In this document: piece by piece, positions 1 through 7,758 of the stretch
Position numbering within the stretch: position 1 is the first letter of the stretch
Layout of the letters: every line of letters starts with the position of its first letter
Assembly (NCBI RefSeq): GCF_017498565.1
Contig: NZ_CP071794.1
Coordinates: 2,470,001-2,534,000 of the forward strand
Direction of reading: 5' to 3'
Length of the DNA stretch: 64,000 nucleotides
Source of the DNA: Parasphingorhabdus cellanae
Lineage (GTDB): Bacteria; Pseudomonadota; Alphaproteobacteria; Sphingomonadales; Sphingomonadaceae
Made by a program: the position numbers and the translations under genes
The notes under the pieces: generated by a model
The model's database searches: none
Told to the model about the DNA's origin: nothing
Seen by the model: the letters and a program-made list of their open reading frames with translations, nothing else

Positions 1-1037
1 ATCTCGAACTGATGCGCTTCTCCATAAGCTTGGTTTAATCGCTCCTGAATATTTCCCAATCCAACGCCAGTAGAGTCAGTTGTTTTTGGTATCGGGCCAC
101 TTTTCCCCGGACCAGTATCCGACACGGTAATCTTGACCATATCCTGGTCAACGCCTTTGTTAAGCCATGCAGCGACGGCAATTTCGGCCCCTTCTTCAAG
201 GGGCGTGACCGCATATTTAATCGCATTTTCAACCAAGGGTTGCAGCAACAATGACGGTAACAGCGCATCACGGACAGCCGGATCGATATCAAAACTGGGT
301 CGCAGCCGTTCCTCAAAACGCATTTTTTCGATATCGAGATAGAGGTGCAGCGTCTCCACCTCCTGCGCCAATGTCACGCGGCTATGCACTTCGTTGACCA
401 ATGTATGGCGCAGAAATGAGGACAAGCGGGATAACATCGCATTGGCAGGCTCGGTCTGTTTCAGCAGCACCAATGTCGAAATGCTGTTGAGCGTGTTGAA
501 TAGGAAATGGGGGTTTAGCTGATAACGCAGCATCGCCAGCTGTGCCCGTGTCGCCTGCGTTTCCAGGCGCAAAAGCTGGTCATTCTGTTCCTCAACCCTC
601 AGGAAAAAATTGATCGCATAATATAAAGCCGACCATGCGCCGAGCAACATGATACCCAGAAACAGGGCCCCGAGATAGAGCGTGCCGAATGCGGTTTCGG
701 TGTTCGGATTCTGAATCTGGAAAACCCAGGCATCGATAAAGGCATAAAGGGAAGCCGCGACAGCAAGAGCGACTGCCGTGACGCCCCAGGTCACAATCGG
801 CTTTCGATTGATCAGGTTGCGATAAATAACCGACAGCAGCAGCGATATCGAATAGCCGGTAATCGTCCCGATAATCGCCGGGATCAGAAAGCTGAGCGGC
901 AGGCCGTTGGAAATTCCCGACAATCCGCGCAGCGCCAATACCGCGGCCCAGCCAGCCGATTGCAGGTTCCAGAATGCGCGGTTTTTATTGCCAAAAAAGG
1001 GCTGGGGACGAATTTCGATGACGGCCATATTGCCCAT
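1..1037 (-). CDS. LytS/YehU-type sensor histidine kinase, C-terminus cut by window edge
   Basis: Reading the minus strand from 1037 gives an open frame that runs off position 1 (about 345 residues). The N-terminal third has several hydrophobic segments, so this is a membrane sensor. The kinase part carries the family's phospho-acceptor block QLNPHFLFNTLNSIS, an N-box (LVENAIKYAV), a G1 box (VSDTGPG) and a G2 box (GVGLGNIQERL), in the order expected for the His_kinase (PF06580) family. Such kinases usually pair with a LytTR response regulator; none is visible, but it could lie beyond the left edge. Starts at 1037 or 1028 are both possible, and neither has a strong ribosome binding site. Only the last few residues seem to be missing. 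Confidence 0.88.
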   Translation of the reverse strand, partial: MGNMAVIEIRPQPFFGNKNRAFWNLQSAGWAAVLALRGLSGISNGLPLSFLIPAIIGTITGYSISLLLSVIYRNLINRKPIVTWGVTAVALAVAASLYAFIDAWVFQIQNPNTETAFGTLYLGALFLGIMLLGAWSALYYAINFFLRVEEQNDQLLRLETQATRAQLAMLRYQLNPHFLFNTLNSISTLVLLKQTEPANAMLSRLSSFLRHTLVNEVHSRVTLAQEVETLHLYLDIEKMRFEERLRPSFDIDPAVRDALLPSLLLQPLVENAIKYAVTPLEEGAEIAVAAWLNKGVDQDMVKITVSDTGPGKSGPIPKTTDSTGVGLGNIQERLNQAYGEAHQFE

Positions 1038-1137
1038 CTATAGCGCGCCATTGCCGTTTGGGAAAGAATCGCATAATATTATGTCTGAAAAAGCAAAGAG
1101 AACACGCAAAGATAAGCGTGAACCTGAGGAGAATGAC

Positions 1138-1719
1138 ATGGGCGGCCCCAATGAAGTGACAGCAAAATTTGCGTCGATGGAAGAAGGTACGGAGGAAGAC
1201 TGGAAGATTATCGGGGGTCACTACATGCCGTTTGCCAGCAAGGTTGCGGACCGGGTGCTCGATCATCTGCGGCTGTTGGACGGCGATTATGGCGGCTTTC
1301 CGGTCGATCGGCTGGAGCACAGCCTGCAAACCGCAACCCGCGCGCATCGTGACGGCCGGCCGGATGACTATGTCGTCATGGCCTTGCTCCATGATATTGG
1401 CGATACGCTCGGCACGTTTAATCATCCCGACGTCGCGGCAGCGATTCTAAAACCCTTTGTCAGCGAAAAACTATTTTGGATCACCGAAAAACACGGCATT
1501 TTCCAAGGTTATTATTTCTTCCACCATCTCGGCCAGGACCGCGACATGCGCGAGCAGTTTCGCGGCCATGAACATTTTGAAGATTGCGCGGAATTTTGCG
1601 AAAAATATGACCAGAAGGCTTTTGACGCCAACTATGACAGCGCCCCGCTGGAGTTTTTCGAACCGATTGTGAAGCGCGTCATGGAAAGGCCGATTAACAG
1701 CATTTATGTGAACGAATAG
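1138..1719 (+). CDS. HD-domain protein of the PhnZ/TmpB-like type
   Basis: A 193-residue protein. The frame is open further upstream, but a GAGGAG ribosome binding site lies 7 bases before the ATG at 1138, which gives the length usual for this family. Candidate metal ligands are H61, H85-D86 (MALLHDIGDTLG), H96, H119 and an aspartate near 158-163. The H61-to-HD spacing of 24 equals that of PhnZ, a mixed-valent diiron oxygenase that cleaves hydroxy-phosphonates. Y51 sits where PhnZ has its gating tyrosine, but the partner glutamate position is Phe54. It may be an oxygenase relative or a plain HD phosphohydrolase. No phosphonate genes are nearby. The gene is divergent from the histidine kinase and the substrate is unknown. 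Confidence 0.75.
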   Translation: MGGPNEVTAKFASMEEGTEEDWKIIGGHYMPFASKVADRVLDHLRLLDGDYGGFPVDRLEHSLQTATRAHRDGRPDDYVVMALLHDIGDTLGTFNHPDVAAAILKPFVSEKLFWITEKHGIFQGYYFFHHLGQDRDMREQFRGHEHFEDCAEFCEKYDQKAFDANYDSAPLEFFEPIVKRVMERPINSIYVNE

Positions 1720-1786
1720 GTGTTTTGACCCGAAATTCTCGCTGATCAGATTGTTTGAGATGTGATCAAATAGTGACTTTATTGCT

Positions 1787-2563
1787 GTGGTTGCTTTATC
1801 CCGAACACGGCCATCGGGTTTTAGTCCTCTTGGACGACAAAAACTGGACAGATTTTTGGCCAGCAGATATGCGCCGTGGATGCATTATCAGCTTTTGGAG
1901 AAGGGACCACAACCGCGGCATCGGCACTCGACGGGCTATGCAGCATTCATATTGTCCGGCACATATGAGGAGCTTGGTGATACCGGCCGATGGCAGGCCG
2001 AAGCAGGAGATATCGTCTACCATCACCAGCTAGAGGCGCATGCAAACCGCGTATCGTCGTCCTGTTCTATCATCAATATTCCCGTTCCGGGCTATCTTGC
2101 TTTGCCGCCAATGTTTCAGGTTGAGCATCCTGACGATCTCCTCAAGGCCCTGCTCCTCAAGTCTTTGGTCAATTGCGACGAAGACATAATGGCTATCCTT
2201 GCCCCGCATCAGGTAAAGCAACCCGTTATTGGTGACTGGCCTGACATGCTTGCACGAGATCTTTTGGAAGCACCCACGCATCTCACCCGATGGGCCAATC
2301 AAGCGGGTATCAGGCCAGAGACGGTTACTCGCGGTTTTTTCAAAGCCTATGGCACGACGCCAGCTCGTTACAGGCGGGAGGCACAAACACGCCGCGCACT
2401 TCGCGAAATCATATGCAGTGATTGCGCTCTGGCGGATATTGCCTATCGTACCGGATTTGCAGATCAGGCACATTTGACTCGATCGGTCGTTGGATTGACC
2501 GGAACGACGCCTCGAGCATGGCGAAAAGTCAAAACCGTTCAATACGGTTATGCAGCTGGTTGA
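1787..2563 (+). CDS. AraC-family transcriptional regulator
   Basis: A 258-residue protein with a GTG start at 1787; the next in-frame ATG is near 1877. The N-terminal half looks like a cupin-type sensing domain (RHRHSTGYAAFILSG, then an AGDIVYHHQLEAH stretch). The C-terminal 100 residues hold the two helix-turn-helix units of AraC proteins: WANQAGIRPETVTRGFFKAYG, then LADIAYRTGFADQAHLTRSV followed by the closing TGTTPRAWR. It is followed after 50 bases by a secreted putative metallopeptidase gene on the same strand, which it might control, though nothing in the sequence proves this. The inducer is unknown. Confidence 0.82.
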   Translation: MVALSRTRPSGFSPLGRQKLDRFLASRYAPWMHYQLLEKGPQPRHRHSTGYAAFILSGTYEELGDTGRWQAEAGDIVYHHQLEAHANRVSSSCSIINIPVPGYLALPPMFQVEHPDDLLKALLLKSLVNCDEDIMAILAPHQVKQPVIGDWPDMLARDLLEAPTHLTRWANQAGIRPETVTRGFFKAYGTTPARYRREAQTRRALREIICSDCALADIAYRTGFADQAHLTRSVVGLTGTTPRAWRKVKTVQYGYAAG

Positions 2564-2613
2564 TAAGTTCGGATTGATGGCATGTTTTTGCTGCCGCATT
2601 CGGATTAGAGACC

Positions 2614-3642
2614 ATGATCAAAACCACTATAATGCTGACGTTGCTGTTGGTGAGCGAATCTGTTGCGGCAGAGAACCAAGTAGTTGACCCTGAAGCAATA
2701 ATTTCAGAAGTCACTGGCGCTATCGGTGTGCTCGATGGGCCTCGAGTCGAGCAACTGCTAAACGCCCACCCCGCGTCGGCTTTCAACACCAAAGATACAG
2801 TGTTGCGGAACTGCATTTTGCAGCGTCTAAATCGTCAAAAAACCGTGGACATACCTGAGCAGATAGATTCACCGACCATCCGCCAAATATTCCGGTCCTA
2901 TATGATGTATTGGCGGGCCAGTATGAATGATAGTTCCGGCATTGCCGCCTATCACGACATACTGGTCCAGAATTTGCAAAAAGCTGTAAACAGGCCCGAT
3001 TTAGCGACCATTGAAGAAATCGAACCAATTTTACAGGAGCTCTTGTCCGAAGCGGGCTATCACTCACTACAGGGGCGCACCGGGCAGCTTCGTGAACTCA
3101 TGGTCTGGACCGAGCAGACAGAACGAACGTATAAAGTGACACTGCCGGAAGGCATCCAGGACACACGGGTCATGATGATGGACAATTTTATCAGCTTTGG
3201 CTGGTATGGCTATCATAGCTGTGAGCGATCAAAAACGGGAGGCTGGGCGACCAAGGACATGATCCATCTGGTCGTTCCCGCCTATATAAACCTGGATGAC
3301 GAGCGCTTTAAAGTTAGCTTTCTTGCCCATGAAGCGCAGCATTTTCTGGATAAAAATCGCTTCACTGATCTCGAGGGCTGGGAATGGGAATATCGCGCTA
3401 AACTGGTTGAACTCGCACTAGCGAACGCGACGCGCGAAAAGCTGCTGAAGCGCTTTTCCAAAAGTCAGAGCGACAATCCAAAGTCCACCCATGGTTATGC
3501 CAATAGACGAGTATTGTTGGCCATCCGTGATCAATTGAAGCTAAATAGTGACGCCGACCTTTTAGGGGTCCCGGTTGATAGATTGCAGAATGCTGCGCTC
3601 GCTACGCTTAAGGCAGATACGGAGCATAGAAAGGTTCCATAG
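2614..3642 (+). CDS. Secreted putative zinc metallopeptidase (HExxH), family not recognised
   Basis: A 342-residue protein beginning with a probable signal peptide (hydrophobic residues 5-14, AxA-like cleavage near residue 19). Residues 231-262 contain HEAQH, an HExxH zinc motif at 239-243, followed 16 residues later by E259 in EWEYRAKLVEL, the arrangement of a gluzincin third ligand. The stretch IHLVVPAYINLDDERFKVSF just before it looks like a substrate-edge strand. I do not recognise a named family. The preceding AraC gene is on the same strand. The motif supports a metallopeptidase fold, but activity and substrate are inference. Confidence 0.6.
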   Translation: MIKTTIMLTLLLVSESVAAENQVVDPEAIISEVTGAIGVLDGPRVEQLLNAHPASAFNTKDTVLRNCILQRLNRQKTVDIPEQIDSPTIRQIFRSYMMYWRASMNDSSGIAAYHDILVQNLQKAVNRPDLATIEEIEPILQELLSEAGYHSLQGRTGQLRELMVWTEQTERTYKVTLPEGIQDTRVMMMDNFISFGWYGYHSCERSKTGGWATKDMIHLVVPAYINLDDERFKVSFLAHEAQHFLDKNRFTDLEGWEWEYRAKLVELALANATREKLLKRFSKSQSDNPKSTHGYANRRVLLAIRDQLKLNSDADLLGVPVDRLQNAALATLKADTEHRKVP

Positions 3643-3681
3643 TGCTCCGGAAGCTATCATTCCTCAGAGAGGCGAAGAGCA

Positions 3682-4257
3682 GTGGATTCGCTAAGAAATA
3701 TTAATGTCGAAAGAACAACCTTTTTCCTGACCACATCTATCATTCTGCTTGGCTCACCAGGGCCGGCAATTGCAACACTAGTCGCAATCGGCAGGCAATA
3801 TGGCATAGCCAGTGGTTTGCGCTATCTTTTGGGATTGCAAATAGGTCTGGCATTCGCTGCAGCGATATGCGCGACCGCCTGATATAAGTCATCTATCTCT
3901 ACTCTCAGATATTTGTAGTTCTTACCTCAGTTCCGGTCTTCGAGAGGGGTGGGCGAACAATACTCGACCTGCGCTGTGCCAGGCTCGAAACGGACTGTTC
4001 CTAGGCATTACTAACCCTAAAGCATATATTGCCTTTGTTTCCCTTATGACAACCAATCGGCTTATCCCAAACGATTCTGCCGCAGATGCCACCGTCAAAT
4101 GGTTGATATGTGTTTTTGTGATGATTGTTGCCGATCTCTTGTGGCTTTGGATAGGGTCGGCTATCGGAAGGTTTCGGCCAAAACATCTATAGAGCGCACC
4201 GCTAATATTATGATGGCCCTATCGATCCTTGTCGCCGTATGGTTGTCGCTAATTTGA
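3682..4257 (+). pseudogene. LysE/RhtB-family amino-acid exporter, disrupted by two frame breaks
   Basis: From the GTG at 3682 the frame reads like the N-terminus of a LysE-family translocator (LLGSPGPAIATLVAIG and GLRYLLGLQIGLAFAAAICAT), then stops at 3880-3882. The family continues in another frame, including the hallmark NPKAYIAFVSLM near 4015 and a membrane segment ending WLWIGSAIGRF, which stops near 4190. A final hydrophobic segment ending in ILVAVWLSLI is in a third frame and stops at 4255-4257. Two separate frame changes make a sequencing error less likely than real decay. The family exports amino acids or homoserine lactones; this copy should not make a full protein. Confidence 0.75.
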
Positions 4258-4416
4258 TCCCAAAATAATCAGTTTCACTTGGATAGGTAAGTTTCTAGAG
4301 TTGTTTGTTCTTTGCGCCCAACGTGGAAATTAGCGCCGAGACGAGATAAGCCTAGTGGATCGCCAAAGCCAATCTAGCCGTTGCCACTACACATAGTTTG
4401 AACTGTCATCCTGCCC

Positions 4417-4968
4417 TCAAGCAGCAGAAGGCTCGCCAATTTCCTTGAGATGGCGGACCACCATATCGCCGCGGTCTGTATCGCCAGTGGCATCACTGGA
4501 GCCGTGGTTGCGTAATTCTTCCTCATCAATCCAGCACAAGTCATCAAGACCCAAGACTCTGTCATCGTGGGCGCGAATGGTGATCCGGCTGATTGGCTTA
4601 CGATCTTTTGCATCGGCCAATATGGGATTGGATGGCACGCCGGTTTCCCATTTTTCGCCCCACTGGCGAATGGCGACAATCACGCTGAGTAGGTCCGCCC
4701 CTTTGTCGGTAAGGCGATATTCGACTTTGCGTTTGTCATGGTCGCAGGGGCGGCGGGACATGATGCCTGCTTCGACTAGCCGGGTCAGCCGGTTGGCCAG
4801 TATGTTTCGGGCTATGCCGATTTCCGAAAGAAAATCCTCAAAATGGCGCACGCCGTTAAACGAGGCGCGCAAAATCATGAAGCACCAGCGCTCGCCAATT
4901 ACCTCTAAAGAAATGGGCAGAGAGCAGCCTGTTCCGAGTTCCGAGAGATTTTCCGTCAATTTATCCAT
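4417..4968 (-). CDS. HxlR-family winged-helix regulator
   Basis: A 183-residue protein. The N-terminal 100 residues match the HxlR winged helix-turn-helix: a Cys near residue 15 (GTGCSLPISLEVIGERW), the recognition region GIARNILANRLTRLVEAGI, and a wing ending EYRLTDKGADLLSVIVAIRQWG. HxlR proteins often sense electrophiles or oxidants through that N-terminal cysteine, which is present here. The C-terminal 80 residues are more polar and variable. The gene is divergent from the small secreted protein gene at 5140. A strong palindrome in the shared upstream region is a likely operator for it. Confidence 0.85.
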   Translation of the reverse strand: MDKLTENLSELGTGCSLPISLEVIGERWCFMILRASFNGVRHFEDFLSEIGIARNILANRLTRLVEAGIMSRRPCDHDKRKVEYRLTDKGADLLSVIVAIRQWGEKWETGVPSNPILADAKDRKPISRITIRAHDDRVLGLDDLCWIDEEELRNHGSSDATGDTDRGDMVVRHLKEIGEPSAA

Positions 4969-5015
4969 GTGCTGTACCTAGACCAGTTTTGAACAATCCC
5001 AAAAAAAAATATAAG

Positions 5016-5035
5016 TTTTTAGTTGCAACTTAAAA
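5016..5035. promoter_or_regulatory. Palindromic operator candidate for the HxlR regulator
   Basis: A 20-bp inverted repeat centred on the perfect core AGTTGCAACT, with T-rich and A-rich flanks and one mismatch between halves. It lies 48 bp upstream of the HxlR start, in a very AT-rich promoter region. A degenerate second copy (TTCGCAACCTAAA, 5056-5068) lies 34 bp further on, toward the gene at 5140. Binding by the HxlR protein is inferred from position and symmetry. Confidence 0.5.
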
Positions 5036-5139
5036 TCTAACTATATAAGTACTGATTCGCAACCTAAATTGCAAGCCGATTTTTCTCCCCAGGATACCGG
5101 CGCACAACAAGGGTTCAGATGACTTGAAAGGAATAGAAA

Positions 5140-5508
5140 ATGCTTATCTCCCAAACCCCATTGCGCCACATAGCCATGCTGTTTGTCGCCATCCTCACCA
5201 CTACGTTAATCTTTACCGCCAGTGCAGCCGAGGCCCGCAGCAAGCCGGTGGCCTACACTGCCGAGCTGCAACAGCCGGTTGAGGCAACGCGCCATATCAT
5301 CAAAGGTACGGTAATGCATTGTGCCGGTACGGAATGCAAAGGTGCCAAAAGCGGGTCATCGGTCAAGACAGTCTGCGCGCGTTTATCCCGCAAAGTGGGT
5401 CCTTTGGCATCATTTACTTATAAAGGCGAAGCCGTGGATGCTGAAACTCTGGCGCGCTGCAATGGCGACAAAGTTGGCGCGAAGCAACGGATCGCAAACC
5501 GCAAATAA
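5140..5508 (+). CDS. Small secreted protein resembling the CC_3452 family
   Basis: A 122-residue protein with a clear signal peptide (hydrophobic residues 13-27, then ASAAEARS). The mature part has HCAGTECKGAKSGSS followed by a third cysteine (TVCARL) and a fourth (ARCNGD). This C-x4-C plus downstream Cys pattern resembles short alphaproteobacterial secreted proteins annotated as CC_3452 family, which have no known function. That assignment is from memory of the pattern and is tentative. AAAGGAAT before the ATG is a reasonable ribosome binding site. It may belong to the HxlR regulon because the shared upstream region carries the operator-like repeats. Confidence 0.6.
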   Translation: MLISQTPLRHIAMLFVAILTTTLIFTASAAEARSKPVAYTAELQQPVEATRHIIKGTVMHCAGTECKGAKSGSSVKTVCARLSRKVGPLASFTYKGEAVDAETLARCNGDKVGAKQRIANRK

Positions 5509-5667
5509 ATACACCTTCACGACCGGCCACTCAATCCCGTTATGGCCACGCAAATGGCCCGGCCGGTTAACCTCCAGCGTTGAAGCATTGCCCCTGACCC
5601 TCGACGGCAATGTCTTCAACGCTATTTTTTTGTTGCCCCTGCGCGGAAAGCCAGACAGTTTGCCAAT

Positions 5668-7758
5668 ATGTTACGGCAATATGAACTGGTGGAACGGGTG
5701 CGCAGCTATGACCCGGATGCGGATGAGGATCTGATCAACCGCGCCTATGTGTTCTCCGTCCAGAAACATGGCAGTCAAAAACGCGCGAGCGGTGATCCCT
5801 ATTTCAGCCATCCGATCGAAGTCGCCGGGCTGATGACCGACCTCAAGCTCGACCAGCAGACCATCGTCACGGCGCTGCTGCATGATACGGTCGAAGACAC
5901 GTTGACCACCACCGAAGAAATTGAAAAGCTGTTCGGGGCCGATATCGCCCGGCTGGTTGATGGCGTGACCAAATTGTCGAAGATTGAGGCGCAGACCGAC
6001 AATGAACGCGCGGCGGAAAATCTCCGCAAATTCCTGCTCGCCATGTCGGATGATATCCGGGTGCTACTGGTCAAGCTAGCCGACCGGTTGCATAATATGC
6101 GCACGCTGCATTTCATCAAAAGCGAAGAAAAGCGCCGGCGCATTGCCCATGAGACGATGGATATTTATGCGCCGCTGGCCGAGCGGATCGGCATGTATGA
6201 ATATATGCGCGAGATGCAGCTGCTGGCCTTCAGTCATCTGGAACCGGAAGCCCATGAAACCATTACCGGGCGTCTTAACGCGATCAAGGAAGGCGATGAC
6301 GGCCAGGTCCATAAAATTGCCAAGTCGCTGGAAAAGGCGCTGGCGGCTGGCGGTCTTGCCGCAGAGGTCAGCGGGCGGGAAAAGCACCCCTATTCGATCT
6401 GGCGCAAGATGCAGGAGCGCCATGTCAGCTTTGAGCAACTGACCGATATCATGGCGTTCCGTGTCATTACCGATAATAGCGCGGAATGTTATCGCGCGCT
6501 GGGCATCCTGCACCAGAAATGGAAAACCGTGCCGGGGCGGTTCAAGGATTATATCTCGACGCCCAAGCGCAATGGCTATCAGTCGCTGCACACCACGATC
6601 ATGCACGGCAATAATATGCGCGTGGAAATCCAGATCCGTTCGGAGCGCATGCACCGCGACAATGAATATGGGCTGGCGGCGCACTGGGCCTATAAGCAGG
6701 GCGGCGGGCCGGATGGGCAGGCGGGCTGGATCCGCGATCTGATCGAGATCCTCGACCATGCCGAGGATGCCGAAGAGCTGCTTGAGAATACAAAGCTCGC
6801 CATGTACCAGGACAGGATATTTGCCTTCACGCCCAAGGGCGCGTTGCTGCAAATGCCGCGCGGATCGACGACCGTCGATTTTGCCTATGCGGTGCATACG
6901 GATCTCGGCAATCAGGCGGTCGGGGCGAAGGTCAATGGTCGCCACGTGCCGCTGCGGACACAGCTGACCAATGGTGATGTCGTCGAAATCCTGAAATCCG
7001 ATGGGCAGGAGCCGCAGCCCGGCTGGCTGTCCTTTGTCATCACCGGCAAGGCGCGCGCCGCCATCCGCCGGTTCGTGCGGCACAAGGAGCGTGACGAGAT
7101 TGTCGAGATCGGCACCAAGCTTTACGACGAAATTGTCGAGCGCTTGCCGGGCAAGATCGGGAAAAAGGCGTTAAAGGCGGCGCTCAAGCGGCTTGATATG
7201 GTGGATGAGGATGAACTGATGATCGCGATCGGCACGCGCGAATTGAGCGATCGTGAGGTCATGGAAGCGCTGATGCCGGGCAGCGTCAACGACAATGACG
7301 ACGACCGTGAATGGCCGGAGCAGGATCGGGCGATTTCGATCAAGGGGCTAACGCCGGGTGTCGCCTTTGATCTGGCCGAATGCTGTCATCCGGTGCCCGG
7401 CGACCGTATTGTCGGTCTGCGTCGCAGTGGGGAAAATGTCGAGGTGCACGCGATTGATTGCCTGAAACTGGCGGATGGAGTCGACGCGGACTGGGTCGAT
7501 CTCAGCTGGGGCATGGAAACCGATGGCGCGGCGGCGCGGTTGATGGTTGTGCTGCACAACAAGCCCGGCACGCTCGCTGAGATGGCCGGGATTTTCGGCT
7601 TTCACAATGCCAATATCCTGCGGCTTAGGATGACTAACCGCGACGCGCCCTTCCATACGTTCGAGGTCGATCTGGAAGTACACAATGTCCACCACCTGAT
7701 GCGGATTTTATCGGCGCTCAGGGCATCGGAAGCGATTGCGCAGGCCGAACGGCTCTAG
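5668..7758 (+). CDS. rsh: Bifunctional (p)ppGpp synthetase/hydrolase Rsh (RelA/SpoT)
   Basis: A 696-residue protein with the full Rsh architecture. The N-terminal HD hydrolase has H72-D73 in LLHDTVEDT and a later LVKLADRLHNMRTL. The synthetase domain has PGRFKDYISTPKRNGYQSLH and QIRSERMHRDNEYGLAAHWA, followed by a TGS domain near residues 380-445 and a C-terminal ACT domain. The RFKD motif is the version found in enzymes that both make and degrade ppGpp, whereas synthetase-only RelA has an acidic EFDD there. It is the single such enzyme in the window, controlling the stringent response. Its TAG stop shares the palindrome CTAG with the stop of the convergent GH42 gene, leaving no space for a terminator between them. 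Confidence 0.97.
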   Translation: MLRQYELVERVRSYDPDADEDLINRAYVFSVQKHGSQKRASGDPYFSHPIEVAGLMTDLKLDQQTIVTALLHDTVEDTLTTTEEIEKLFGADIARLVDGVTKLSKIEAQTDNERAAENLRKFLLAMSDDIRVLLVKLADRLHNMRTLHFIKSEEKRRRIAHETMDIYAPLAERIGMYEYMREMQLLAFSHLEPEAHETITGRLNAIKEGDDGQVHKIAKSLEKALAAGGLAAEVSGREKHPYSIWRKMQERHVSFEQLTDIMAFRVITDNSAECYRALGILHQKWKTVPGRFKDYISTPKRNGYQSLHTTIMHGNNMRVEIQIRSERMHRDNEYGLAAHWAYKQGGGPDGQAGWIRDLIEILDHAEDAEELLENTKLAMYQDRIFAFTPKGALLQMPRGSTTVDFAYAVHTDLGNQAVGAKVNGRHVPLRTQLTNGDVVEILKSDGQEPQPGWLSFVITGKARAAIRRFVRHKERDEIVEIGTKLYDEIVERLPGKIGKKALKAALKRLDMVDEDELMIAIGTRELSDREVMEALMPGSVNDNDDDREWPEQDRAISIKGLTPGVAFDLAECCHPVPGDRIVGLRRSGENVEVHAIDCLKLADGVDADWVDLSWGMETDGAAARLMVVLHNKPGTLAEMAGIFGFHNANILRLRMTNRDAPFHTFEVDLEVHNVHHLMRILSALRASEAIAQAERL

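Noticed and set aside
907..1137. Longer N-terminus for the HD protein
   Set aside because: It overlaps the divergent histidine kinase start; the strong ribosome site at about 1126-1131 points to 1138.
6076..7083. 335-codon open frame antisense to rsh
   Set aside because: No recognisable motif; it runs opposite conserved synthetase and TGS coding sequence, and long antisense frames are common in such codon usage.
7755..7758. Shared CTAG stop of rsh and GH42 as a special element
   Set aside because: Convergent stops overlapping in CTAG occur by chance often enough; noted in the gene entries only.
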